Positions 18,293 to 28,200 of a stretch of 64,000 nucleotides of DNA are shown here, one piece after another. A program made the translations under genes and the position numbers. Origin of the DNA: Acidobacteriota bacterium (lineage in GTDB: Bacteria; Acidobacteriota; Vicinamibacteria; Vicinamibacterales; UBA2999). The stretch covers positions 414,006-478,005 of the forward strand of contig JAGNJW010000001.1 in the NCBI GenBank assembly GCA_018000455.1, given 5' to 3'. The first letter of the stretch is position 1; the number at the start of each line of letters is the position of its first letter. The notes beneath the pieces were generated by a model. The model worked only from the letters and a program-made list of their open reading frames with translations. It did no database searches and was not told where the DNA came from.

Positions 18293-19630
18293 ATGCCCAA
18301 GACCGACGCCCTCGACCGCCGGGAGTTCCTGAAGCTGGGCAGCGCGGCCGTGGCGGCGACCTCGGCGGTGCTCGGTTCCAGCGTGGCCGCCCAGCCGGCC
18401 GGATTCCTCGCCGCGCCGCCCATCCCGCTCGTGCGCATCGGCATGGTGGGCATCGGGCTCCAGGGCGGCAGCCATCTCGAGAACTTCCTCAACATCAACG
18501 GCTGCCGCGTGACGGCGGTGTGTGACATCCGCGAGGCCCGCACGGCCTGGGCGTCCCAGGCCATCGCCGCCGCCGGGCATCCGGCGCCGGCGGTCTACCC
18601 CCGTGGCCCGCGCGACTTCGAGCGGTTGTGCGAGACCGAAGACCTCGATCTCGTGTTCACGGCCACGCCCTGGGAATGGCACGTGCCGGTGATGCTCGCC
18701 GCGATGAAGGCGGGGAAGCATGCCGCTACCGAAGTGCCGGCGGCCATGACCATCGACGACTGCTGGGCGCTGGTCGACACCGCCGAGAAGCACCAGCGGC
18801 ACGCGGTCATGATGGAGAACTGCAACTACGACCGCGCCGAGATGATGGCGTTCCACATGGTGCGCCAGGGCGTCTTCGGCGAGGTGCTCCACGCCGAGGG
18901 CGGCTACCTGCACGACCTGCGCGCCATCAAGTTCGAGAAGCAGGACGAGGGCCTGTGGCGCCGGGCGTGGTCGATGAAAGTTGACGGCAACCCCTATCCC
19001 ACGCACGGACTCGGGCCGATCGCCAACTGTCTCGACATCAACCGCGGCGATCGCTTCGACTACCTCGTGTCGATGAGCGGGCCGTCTCGGGGCCTCTACG
19101 ACTGGGCACGCGAGCACTATCCGGCCGAGGCGCCGGAACGCCGCGAGCGCTACACCCTTGGTGACGTGAACACCAGCCTCATCAAGACCTCGCGCGGCAA
19201 GACCGTGATGGTGCAACACTGCACCAACCTGCCGCGCCCCTATAGCCGCATCAACCTCGTGCAGGGCAGCCGGGGCATGTTCCAGGGTTACCCGAACCGC
19301 GCCTACATCGAAGGGCGCGGCACGCCGCACCAGTGGGTCGACTGGGCCGATCTGCGTGCCGAGTTCGAGCATCCACTGTGGAAATCTCTCGAGGCCCGCG
19401 CCGCCGGTGCCGGCCACGGCGGCATGGACTACATCGAAGACCACCGCCTGATCACTTGTCTGCGCGAAGGCGCGCCGACAGACATGAACGTCTACGACGC
19501 CGCGGCGCTCAGCGCCGTGGTCGAACTCAGCATGCGGTCGACGAAGGACCGGGCGCGCGCGATGGATGTCCCCGATTTCACGCGCGGCCGGTGGGCGACC
19601 AATCCTCCGCTCGGCATCGTCGCCGTCTAG
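18293..19630 (+). CDS. GH109-like / Gfo-Idh-MocA family protein with twin-arginine signal
   Basis: A 445-residue NAD-dependent enzyme of the Gfo/Idh/MocA fold. It opens with a Tat-type signal (DRREFLKLGSAAVAA), then a Rossmann motif (GMVGIGLQGG), the EVPAAMT strand, and the segments GGYLHDLR and PYPTHGLGP that mark the glycoside hydrolase 109 group. GH109 enzymes remove alpha-linked N-acetylgalactosamine by an NAD-assisted oxidation-elimination route in the periplasm. The four genes that follow are only bases apart, so the product fits a sugar-uptake and activation operon. A simple oxidoreductase cannot be excluded. Confidence 0.82.
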   Translation: MPKTDALDRREFLKLGSAAVAATSAVLGSSVAAQPAGFLAAPPIPLVRIGMVGIGLQGGSHLENFLNINGCRVTAVCDIREARTAWASQAIAAAGHPAPAVYPRGPRDFERLCETEDLDLVFTATPWEWHVPVMLAAMKAGKHAATEVPAAMTIDDCWALVDTAEKHQRHAVMMENCNYDRAEMMAFHMVRQGVFGEVLHAEGGYLHDLRAIKFEKQDEGLWRRAWSMKVDGNPYPTHGLGPIANCLDINRGDRFDYLVSMSGPSRGLYDWAREHYPAEAPERRERYTLGDVNTSLIKTSRGKTVMVQHCTNLPRPYSRINLVQGSRGMFQGYPNRAYIEGRGTPHQWVDWADLRAEFEHPLWKSLEARAAGAGHGGMDYIEDHRLITCLREGAPTDMNVYDAAALSAVVELSMRSTKDRARAMDVPDFTRGRWATNPPLGIVAV

Positions 19631-19633
19631 CGC

Positions 19634-21394
19634 ATGCAGCTCACGCCCCTCGACTGGCTGATCGTCGTCGCCACCCTCGCGCTCTCGTTCGCGCCGGCCG
19701 TGTGGATGGCGCGCCGCGCTGGATCGAGCACGGCGGAGTTCTTCACCTCGGGCCGTTCGGCGCCCTGGTGGCTCATCGGCGTGTCGATGGTCGCCACCAC
19801 CTTCAGCACCGACACTCCCAACCTCGTGACCGACCTCGTGCGTCAGGGCGGTGTGGCGGCCAACTGGGCGTGGTGGGCGTTCCTGCTCACCGGCATGACG
19901 ACGGTGTTCTTCTATGCGCGGCTGTGGCGGCGGATCGGCGTGCTCACCGACCTCGAGTTCTACGAGTTGCGCTATTCGGGCGCGGCGGCCAGCTGGGTGC
20001 GCGGGTTTCGCGCCGTCTACCTCGGCGTCGTCTTCAACGTGGTGATCATGGCGTCGGTGAACCTGGCCGCCGCCAAGATCGCCAACGTGCTGCTCGGCTG
20101 GCCGATCGGGCAGACGCTGCTGGTCTGCGGGGTGCTCAACGTCGCATTCGCGGCCACGTCCGGACTGTGGGGCGTGCTCGTCACCGACTTCATCCAGTTC
20201 GGCGTCGCCATGGCCGGCTCGTTCGCCGCCGCCTACTATGCGCTCCGGCATCCCGCCGTGGGCGGCCTCGAAGGACTCTTTTCGAAGCTCGATCCTGGCA
20301 CGCTGGCCCTGGTGCCCGATCTCACCGACTGGACGGTGTCGCTGCCGATCTTCATCGTGCCCCTGACCGTGCAGTGGTGGTCGACGTGGTACCCAGGTGC
20401 CGAGCCCGGCGGTGGCAGCTACATCGCGCAACGCATGCTGGCGTCGAAGTCCGAGCGCGATGCCATGGCGGGCACGCTGTTCTTCAACGTCGCGCACTAC
20501 GCGCTCAGGCCGTGGCCGTGGGTGATCGTCGCGCTGGCGTCGATGCTCGTCTTCCCTGAGATCGCCGACATCCGGGCGGCGCTGCCGCATGTCGACCCGG
20601 CGCTGGTCGGGCACGACATGGCGTATCCGGCCATGCTCACGTTCCTGCCGGCGGGCGTCCTCGGGGTGATGGTGGCTGGCCTGCTCTCGGCCTACGTCTC
20701 GACGATTTCAACGCACCTCAACTGGGGCACCTCGTATCTCGTGCACGACCTCTACCGGCGCTTCCTCCGGCCCGAGGCCAGCGAGGCGCACTTCGTGGCG
20801 GTCGGCCGCGTGGTGACCGCCGCGCTGATGGTCGCCGCGGGACTGCTCACGCTAGTGCTCGACTCCGCGCGCACCACCTTCGAACTGCTGCTCTCGATCG
20901 GGGCCGGCACGGGCCTCCTGTACTTGCTGCGCTGGTTCTGGTGGCGCATCAACGCCTGGAGCGAGATCTTCGCGATGGCTTCTTCGTTCGTGCTCGCCGT
21001 CGGCCTGCTCGTACTGCGGCAGAACGGCGTCGGAATTCCCTCGCACCTATCTCTCATTGGCACCGTGGTCATCACCACCAGCGTCTGGCTGGCGGCTACC
21101 TGGTTGACGCCGGCGACCGACCGCGACACGCTGCACAGGTTCTACCGACTGGCGCGACCCGCCGGCCCCGGCTGGGCCGGGGTGCGACGCGAATTGGGCG
21201 GCCTCGCGGCCACCGACGACCTGAGCGCCGCGGTCGTCGGCAGCCTGGCGAGCTGCGCCAGCATCTACGGCGCGCTGTTCGGCATGGGCTTCTTCCTCAT
21301 GGGGCGCACCGGCGCCGCCAGCGTCGCCCTCACCGTGGTTGTCGCCGCTGGCCTCGTCACCGCGCGGTCCGTGGCTCGACTCTGGCGTCAATGA
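19634..21394 (+). CDS. Sodium:solute symporter family transporter
   Basis: A 586-residue inner-membrane transporter of the SSS family, with about 13 to 14 hydrophobic helices. Family segments include AEFFTSGRSAPWW near the first cytoplasmic loop, MVATTFSTDTPNLVTDLV and FLPAGVLGVMVAGLLSAYVSTISTHLNW in the core. It starts three bases after the GH109 stop and its stop overlaps the next start (ATGA), so it belongs to one operon. The context suggests import of the sugar released by the GH109 enzyme together with sodium. Confidence 0.85.
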   Translation: MQLTPLDWLIVVATLALSFAPAVWMARRAGSSTAEFFTSGRSAPWWLIGVSMVATTFSTDTPNLVTDLVRQGGVAANWAWWAFLLTGMTTVFFYARLWRRIGVLTDLEFYELRYSGAAASWVRGFRAVYLGVVFNVVIMASVNLAAAKIANVLLGWPIGQTLLVCGVLNVAFAATSGLWGVLVTDFIQFGVAMAGSFAAAYYALRHPAVGGLEGLFSKLDPGTLALVPDLTDWTVSLPIFIVPLTVQWWSTWYPGAEPGGGSYIAQRMLASKSERDAMAGTLFFNVAHYALRPWPWVIVALASMLVFPEIADIRAALPHVDPALVGHDMAYPAMLTFLPAGVLGVMVAGLLSAYVSTISTHLNWGTSYLVHDLYRRFLRPEASEAHFVAVGRVVTAALMVAAGLLTLVLDSARTTFELLLSIGAGTGLLYLLRWFWWRINAWSEIFAMASSFVLAVGLLVLRQNGVGIPSHLSLIGTVVITTSVWLAATWLTPATDRDTLHRFYRLARPAGPGWAGVRRELGGLAATDDLSAAVVGSLASCASIYGALFGMGFFLMGRTGAASVALTVVVAAGLVTARSVARLWRQ

Positions 21395-22191
21395 CGGCGA
21401 TCGTGCTGGCCGGCGGACGGGGACAGCGTCTCAAGGAGAGTGCCATCTCCACGCTCGCCACCTCGGCCCAGCGCCGGGCCGCCGCGCGCGGACTGAAGGT
21501 GCTCATGCCGGTCGGGCCCGGGCACCGTCCGCTCATCGACTACGTGCTGGCGCGGCTAGCCGAGGCGGGCTGCAGCGACGCCGTGCTCGTCGTGCCACCA
21601 GACCACGCCGAGCTGGCGGCGCACCTGTCGGCGAATCCGCCGGCGGGTCTGGCTGTGCGTTTGGCCGTGCAACCGGTGGCCAACGGCACGGCCGACGCGG
21701 TTGCCGCCGCGGCGCCGCATGTCGCGGCGCCCGCGTGCCTGGTCATGAACGGCGACAATCTCTACCCGCGGGCGGCGCTTCGTTCGCTCCTGGAGCTCGA
21801 GACCTGCGGCATGGCCGGCTTCAAGCGCCAGTCACTCGAACGAGACAGCGGTTTCACGGCCGAGCGCGTGGCGGCATTCGCCAGCGTCGAATGCGATGCT
21901 GGGGGCTGGCTGACCGGGCTCACCGAGAAGCCACCCGTCGAGGCGATCGCGCCGGCGACCTTCATGAGCATGAATCTGTGGCGCATGGACCAGGCGATGC
22001 TGGCTGCGTGCCGCGACGTGGTACGGTCGTCGCGCGGCGAGTTCGAGCTGCCCGACGCGGTGATGCTGGCAGTGGCGCGGGGTACGCGCGTGCGCGTCGT
22101 CGAGGCTAGCGGCGCCGTGCTCGACCTGACGACGGCGGCCGACGTCGCCATCGTCAGCCGGGCGCTGGCCGGGGCGGAGTCTCCCGCATGA
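21391..22191 (+). CDS. Sugar-1-phosphate nucleotidyltransferase-like protein
   Basis: A 266-residue NTP-transferase fold enzyme. The N-terminus has the nucleotide loop LAGGRGQRL with the activating lysine region KVLMPVG, followed by PLIDYVLARL, the metal site MNGDNLYP and a TEKP segment. Such enzymes join an NTP to a sugar 1-phosphate. ATG 21391 overlaps the symporter stop by four bases and its own stop overlaps the kinase start by four bases. With the downstream kinase it could form a kinase-then-nucleotidylyltransferase salvage route; the sugar and nucleotide are not known. Confidence 0.8.
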   Translation: MTAIVLAGGRGQRLKESAISTLATSAQRRAAARGLKVLMPVGPGHRPLIDYVLARLAEAGCSDAVLVVPPDHAELAAHLSANPPAGLAVRLAVQPVANGTADAVAAAAPHVAAPACLVMNGDNLYPRAALRSLLELETCGMAGFKRQSLERDSGFTAERVAAFASVECDAGGWLTGLTEKPPVEAIAPATFMSMNLWRMDQAMLAACRDVVRSSRGEFELPDAVMLAVARGTRVRVVEASGAVLDLTTAADVAIVSRALAGAESPA

Positions 22192-23519
22192 GCCTCGCCG
22201 ATCGCTTCGTGGGCCTGGGGTTCGCGGCCGACGATGCCGAGAGCCGGGCGGCGTTGATCGAAGCGGTATCCCAGGGTTTCCAGGCCCTGACCGGGGCCCC
22301 GCCCACGTGGCGCTGGTTCGTGCCGGGGCGGCTCGAGGTGCTCGGCAAACACACCGACTACGCCGGCGGACACGTGCTGGCGGGGGCCGTGCCGCGCGGA
22401 TTCGCCATGGTGGCCGGGCCGCGCCGCGATCGCCGGGTACGGGTCGTCGACGTCGCCAATCGGGTGCATCTCGATCTCGGCATCGACGACACCGGTCCGG
22501 CGCGCACCGGCTGGGCGTCGTACATCCAGGTCACCATGCGGCGCCTGGCCGCCAACTTCCCAGGAGCCCCGCTCGGGCTCGACCTCGCGTTCTCGAGCGA
22601 TCTGCCGCGGGCCGCCGGCGTGTCGAGTTCGAGCGCGATCGTGGTCGGTACCGCCACGGCGCTGAGCCGGCGTGGCGACCTCACGACGCGTGACGAATGG
22701 CGTGCCGCCATTGGCAGCCCGGAAGATCAGGCCACCTACTTCGGATGCATCGAGAGCGGTCACGACTTCCGGGCGCTGGCCGGCAACGCCGGCGTCGGCA
22801 CGTACGGCGGCAGCGAAGACCACACGGCCATCCTGATGAGCCGGGCCGGACATCTCGGCCACTATCGCTTCGTGCCGACGACGCGTGTCGGCGCGATGGC
22901 CTGCCCGCCCGCCTGGACGTTCGTCGTCGGCGTGAGCGGTGTGCACGCCGACAAGGCGGGCGCCGTGCGCGATCGCTACAACCGCGCGACGTTCGCCGCC
23001 CGCGCGCTGCTCGACGTGTGGAACGCCGGGGCCGCCTCACCCGCCCCCTCGCTGGCCGCCGCCCTCGAGACGCCAGGCGCCGAGGCCGAACTGCGCGGCC
23101 TCGTCGCGCGCGCCACGCCAGCCGGCGTGGCGGCGCCGGACCTGCTGCGCCGCCTCGACCACTTCCTGGCCGAAGACGCGATCGTGTGCGATGCGGCACG
23201 AGCCTGCGCGCGCGGTGACGCCGTAGCGCTCGGCCTTCTGGCTGAGACATCGCAGGCGCACGCCGAGGCGTGGCTGGGCAACCAGGTTCCAGAGACCGTC
23301 ACACTGGCGTCGCTGGCGCGTGCTTGCGGTGCTCACGGCGCCACCAGCTTCGGCGCCGGTTTCGGCGGCAGCGTCTGGGCGCTCGTGGACGCCGGCGACG
23401 CGGCGGCGTTCGCGCGGACGTGGATGGCGGCTTACGCCACGCGTCATCCCGGCATGCCGAACGTCGCCTGGTTCCTCGCCCGTCCCGGCCCCGGACTCGT
23501 CGAGGTGCCGGCAGTGTAG
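22188..23519 (+). CDS. Galactokinase-like GHMP kinase
   Basis: A 443-residue GHMP-superfamily kinase. It has the galactokinase signature GRLEVLGKHTDYAGG, with Lys where galactokinases usually have Glu (GEHTDY), the ATP loop LPRAAGVSSSSAI, and the C-terminal motif GAGFGGSVWALV. The catalytic aspartate is probably the one in GGSEDHTAI. The altered signature and the operon partners suggest an amino-sugar or other galacto-sugar 1-kinase (as human GALK2 is for GalNAc) rather than housekeeping galactokinase. Start by ATGA overlap with the nucleotidyltransferase. Confidence 0.82.
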   Translation: MSLADRFVGLGFAADDAESRAALIEAVSQGFQALTGAPPTWRWFVPGRLEVLGKHTDYAGGHVLAGAVPRGFAMVAGPRRDRRVRVVDVANRVHLDLGIDDTGPARTGWASYIQVTMRRLAANFPGAPLGLDLAFSSDLPRAAGVSSSSAIVVGTATALSRRGDLTTRDEWRAAIGSPEDQATYFGCIESGHDFRALAGNAGVGTYGGSEDHTAILMSRAGHLGHYRFVPTTRVGAMACPPAWTFVVGVSGVHADKAGAVRDRYNRATFAARALLDVWNAGAASPAPSLAAALETPGAEAELRGLVARATPAGVAAPDLLRRLDHFLAEDAIVCDAARACARGDAVALGLLAETSQAHAEAWLGNQVPETVTLASLARACGAHGATSFGAGFGGSVWALVDAGDAAAFARTWMAAYATRHPGMPNVAWFLARPGPGLVEVPAV

Positions 23520-23522
23520 GAT

Positions 23523-24402
23523 CGCCGTTCCGCCGCATACACGCCGATCTTCAGGAAGCCCTCGACTTCCACCATGCCGTCCTTGCCGAAGGCGCGCGCG
23601 CCCTGGTCGGCTACGAACTCGCCAAGACCATCGCCAACGTCGTCCTGCTGTCGGAGATTCCCACCACCTACGACAAGGCGATCCGAGCGGCAGGTCAATG
23701 CCGGCAATCTCCTGCTGCGCGGCGTGCCGGGTGTGGGCAAGACGTTCTTCGGCGTGATTCTGGCCGCCATCAGCGACGCGCGCTTTGCCCGCATCCAGGG
23801 CCGTGCCCGACCTGCAGCCGACCGAGGTCGTCGGCTTCCAGATGAACAACCCGGCCACCGGGCAGCTCTCGACCGAGTTCGGGCCGATGGCGTCGGCCGA
23901 GATCATCCTGCTCGACGAGATCAACCGCATTCCGCTCAAGTCGCAGAGCGCGTTCCTCGAGGGGCTGCAGGATCGGACGATCACGGTCGGCAAGGAAACC
24001 TGCGATCTGCCGGCCTTCAGCTTCGCCATCGCCACGATGAACCCGGTGGAACTCGGACGGGGTACGTTTCCGCTCTCGGAAGCCGCCACCGACCGCTTCG
24101 CGGCCATGGTGCAGATCGGCTACCTCCCATGGGGGCTGCGCATCCTCGACAAAGACGAGGAGCTGCTCGGCCCTTCGCCCATCGCGCGGCTGTTCCTGAT
24201 GCTCTCGGACGGCGAGGCATGGAGCGGGGAAGTGGCGCGCGCCATCGACCGCGTGCGCGAGGCCAAGGTGCCGGTCTTCGTCGGAGCGGCCCTGGGGCTG
24301 GCCGCTCTGGCCCTGCTGTTCGTTCGCTCGCGTATGGAGGTCTGGCTGCAGTCGGGGCTGGCGGTGGCGGCGTTGCGACTGGTTGTCCGCCTGCTCGGAT
24401 AG
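23523..24402 (+). pseudogene. Decayed MoxR AAA+ ATPase fused to a VWA/Bat-like remnant
   Basis: Three reading frames must be joined to read a MoxR-type ATPase. Frame one gives HADLQEALDF to YDKAIRAAGQ but has no start codon after 23523; frame two (from about 23697) gives VNAGNLLLRGVPGVGKTFF, the Walker A; frame three (from about 23800) gives VPDLQPTEVVGF, Walker B EIILLDEINR, and TDRFAAMVQIGYLP. After this the sequence no longer follows MoxR. It continues LRILDKDEELLGPS, then LFLMLSDGEAWSG with VREAKVPVF, which looks like the von Willebrand A core of BatA/BatB, and ends in a hydrophobic segment. MoxR and VWA genes are normal neighbours, so this looks like an operon collapsed by deletion and two frameshifts. 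The intact-looking ORF 23785-24402 could still be translated. Confidence 0.7.
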
Positions 24403-24481
24403 GCGGGTCCAGGCCATCCTTCTCGTGACAAACTGGACGCTGGCCCGGCGACTCGTCCCTCCAGTCGCCCGGCCCGCCCAG

Positions 24482-25042
24482 ATGGAACACTCCGCCGAAG
24501 TCGTGCAACTGCTCGACCAATGGCGAGGCGGCGACCAGGCCGCCTACGACCACCTGATTCCACTCGTCTACGGCGACCTGCGACGTCTCGCCCGCGGCCA
24601 GCTGCGGCGCGAGACGCCCGGGCATTCCCTGCAGCCGACGCTGCTCGTCCACGAAGCCTACCTGCGGCTCGCCGACGCCGACGTCAACTGGCAGAACCGC
24701 ACGCATTTCATGAGCGTGGCCGCGCGGGTGATGCGGCGCATCCTGGTCGAGTGGGCGCGCGCCAAGCGCGCCGAGAAGCGCGGCGGCGACGGCGTGCGCG
24801 TCACGCTGACCGAGGGCCTGTCGGCGCCCGCGCCCGACCAGGTGGACGTCCTGGACTTGGATCAGGCGATGGAGCGACTGCACCAGCTCGACGCGCGGCA
24901 GGCACAGGTGGTCGAGCTGGCGTATTTCGGCGGCCTCACCTATCCCGAGATCGGCCGGATGCTCGACGTCTCCGAAGCCACGGTCGACCGGGATCTACGT
25001 CACGCCAAGGCCTGGCTGAAGCGCGAGTTGGCTCGCACGTAG
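24482..25042 (+). CDS. ECF-type RNA polymerase sigma factor (TIGR02999-like)
   Basis: A 186-residue sigma factor. Region 2 runs from VVQLLDQWRGGDQAAYDHLIPLVY to RRILVEWARAKRAEKRGG, with the LQPTLLVHEAYLRL stretch that marks the acidobacterial/planctomycete TIGR02999 group. Region 4 (AQVVELAYFGGLTYPEIGRM, then ATVDRDLRHAKAWLKREL) is a helix-turn-helix that reads the -35 box. No anti-sigma gene is adjacent; two Ser/Thr kinases lie downstream, and some ECF groups are controlled by kinases rather than anti-sigma factors. ATG 24482 is chosen because the family begins near HSAEVVQLL; the upstream reading is part of the preceding relic. Confidence 0.9.
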   Translation: MEHSAEVVQLLDQWRGGDQAAYDHLIPLVYGDLRRLARGQLRRETPGHSLQPTLLVHEAYLRLADADVNWQNRTHFMSVAARVMRRILVEWARAKRAEKRGGDGVRVTLTEGLSAPAPDQVDVLDLDQAMERLHQLDARQAQVVELAYFGGLTYPEIGRMLDVSEATVDRDLRHAKAWLKRELART

Positions 25043-25218
25043 CCGCGGGGACGCGGTGCGCCAGCCAGAACAGATCGGGCGTGGGGATCTCACCCTCTCG
25101 CAGGCCAAATTTGTAATTGCACACATTGTTGAGGGGACCGTTGGGGGCAATTCGCATACCCTCATGAGCGGTTTTGCCCACCTCGGCGGTCGTCACTCGG
25201 ATACGGAGTCGCCCCCTT

Positions 25219-28200
25219 ATGCGCCCCATCTCCCCTCGTGCATCCCGGATTCGCCGCGCTGGCCGATTCCTGGCCATCGCCGTCGCGCTGTGTTCAGGTG
25301 TCGGCCTGCTGGCCCAGATTCCGGGTCGCAACGTCAACATGGTGGCTGGTCTGGAGTGGCCAGGGGGCGATCCGTTCCTCCAGCGGCAGAACGAACCGTC
25401 GCTGGCTGCCTCGACGCGCAACCCGCTGCATCTCGTTGCCGGCAGCAACGACTACCGCACGGTCGACGTGCCCGGGCTGCCCGACGGCAGCGAGACGGGC
25501 GATGCCTGGGTCAGCATCTACAAGTCGTTCGACGGCGGCGAGCGCTGGTCGAGCACGCTGATGCCCGGCTACCCGCAGGATCATTCGGCGGCCGGCTTGG
25601 CCTCCCCCATCAAGGGCTATCAGGCCGCGGCCGATCCGGTGGTGCGCGCTGGTACTCACGGGCTCGTCTACTACAACGGCCTGGTCTTCGATCGCGGTGA
25701 GAACGGGCGAAGCGGCATCTTCCTCGCGCGCTTCATCGACAAGAACAATCAGGAGGCCGGCGACCCGATCGAGTACCTCGGAACGAGCATGGTGGCCAGT
25801 TCGACCGGCGCCGTCTTCCTCGACAAGCCGTGGATGGTCGTCGACGTCCCGCGTGGCAACTCGGGCTTCTGTGCGGTGGGCGTGGCGCCGACTGCGGCCG
25901 ACGATGACGACGACGATCATGGTCGACGCGGCAAGGTCAAGCGCAACGGCCACCGCCGTCGCGGGCGCGGCGATGACCGTCGCCGCGGCAACCAGCCGCC
26001 CGACGACGGCTACCAATACGTGCCGGCCGGCGCCATCTACGTGGCCTACACCGCCATCACCGGGGAAGGGCCTTCGATCCAGGCGCAGATCTTTGTGAAA
26101 CGTTCCATGGACTGTGGCGTCACGTGGAGCCAGGCGATGCGTGTCAGCAGCACGGCCGACGCCATCAACCAGGGCGCCACGCTCGCCGTGTCGCCAACCT
26201 CCGGCGACCTCTTCGTGGCCTGGCGACGCTTCTCCACGACCTCCGTCGTGACGGCCGATGCCGTGATGGTGGCGCGTCTCAAGATCAACGGCAACTCCTT
26301 CGATGCGCCCGGCAAGGCGCGCGGCCTGCGCCGCACCCACCACGACGACGACGCGGAAGACCGCATCTTCGAACATCGCAAGAAGCGGGCGAGGGTCAGT
26401 GTTGCTGCGGAGGTCTCCCAGATCGACCAGGGCACCGGGCCCTTCCGCTTCCGCACTAACGCCTATCCGGCGATGGCCATCGACGGCACCGGCCGCGCCT
26501 ATGTCGCCTGGTCGGAGCGCGGGTTCGCGACCCTGAACCCCGACCCGGTGGACGGCGATGCCCGCATCCTCGTCGCGTCGACGACCAACGGGAAAGACTT
26601 CGCGACCGCCGTGGTCGCCGACGAGCAGCAGCAGCTCGGCCATCAGCTGATGCCGTCACTCGCCTTTGCGGGCGGCAAGCTGATGCTGGTCTACTACGAC
26701 CTGCGGGAAACCAAGGCGCAGCTGTTCGGCCGGTTCATCGACGACGCGCTGTCGACCAACGGCAAGCGTCACACCATCGACATCCGCGCCGCGCTCGGCA
26801 GCCCCGGGGCCGTGCCGGCCTTCGCGCCGTCGGTGCGCGTGTCCGACTATCTGATGGGCTTCCGCAACAGCACCTCGCTGCTCGAGGCGCTGCAGGTGAA
26901 TCCGCCCAACCTGCCGATGTTCAGGCTCGGCACCGTGCCCTTCATCGGCGACTACATCGATGTGGCGCCTTCGCCGGCCTTCGTGCCCGCGGCCAATGGT
27001 GAGTGGATCTACAACACCGCGTCGAACGGCCAGATGCCGACCTTCCATGCGGTGTGGACCGACAACCGCGACGTGCGTCCGCCGCTCGATGGCAACTGGG
27101 CCAACTACACGCCGCCGACAATCAACGGCCAGCTTCCGGGTACCAGCCTGTTCGATCCGACGCAACAGGTGGCCGTGTGCTATGCGGGCAACGCCGGTTC
27201 GCGCAACCAGAACATCTATACGGCACGGATCGGCGGCGGCCTGCTCGTGGGGGCGCCCGGCAACGCCAAGCAGCTGTCGCCGACGGTGCAGCGCGGCTTC
27301 GTCGTGTTCGCCCAGAACCAGACCACGACGACGCGGACGTTCCGCATGACCTTGCTGGCCCAGCCGCCGGGCGGCCGCGCCTCGTTCGAGCAGTTCCCGC
27401 TGCCGCCCTATACGGCAAGCTCGCCGCCGCCGCTGACCACCATCGACGTGCGCGTACCGGCGCGGTCCACGGCCTCGCGTACCGTCTACGCGACGTCCAG
27501 CGACCCGAAGGCGCAGCTCTCCATCAGCGTGACCGAAGTGGGCGCCGTGGGCGGCGCGACCGTTCCTGGCGGCCTGGCCGGGCGCGCGGTCATCAACCCG
27601 GACATCGAGAACCCGGACATCGAGAATCCGGATATCGAGAACCCGGACATCGAGAATCCGGACATCGAGAACGCCGAAGTCTACAACCCGGACATCGAGA
27701 ACCCGGACATCGAGAATCCCGACATCGAGAACCCGGACATCGAGAACCCGGACATCGAGAACCCGGACATCGAGAACGTGCGTGTCGCCAACCCGGACAT
27801 CGAGAACATCGGGGTGGGCAACCCCGACATCGAGAACCCGGACATCGAGAATCCGGATATCGAGAATCCGGATATCGAGAATCCCGATATCGAGAACGGC
27901 GCGATCGCCGACGTGACGTGGACGGTCTCGAACATCGGCAACACGACGGCGGCCTTCAACGTGAACCTGTTCCTGGCCGCCGCCGGTGTGCCCTCGGGGA
28001 TCAACACCCAGCTCGTCGTCTACAAGGTCTACAAGACGCCGGTGCTGGCGCCGAACGGATGCGACCTGCGGACCGAGACCCGCAACGTCATCCTCTATAA
28101 CGTGCCGAACCCGAACTTCGTCACGCCCGGCCAGGGGCTGCCGGATCAGAACGACCCGGCCGACACCAACGCCACGCTGTGGCTCAACCCCGGCGAAGTC

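Noticed and set aside
20941..21390. Upstream extension of the nucleotidyltransferase frame
   Set aside because: It lies in the symporter gene in another frame; the family starts at MTAIVLAGG.
27595..27894. CRISPR-like array
   Set aside because: Units are 15 bp, adjoin without spacers and encode a regular peptide.
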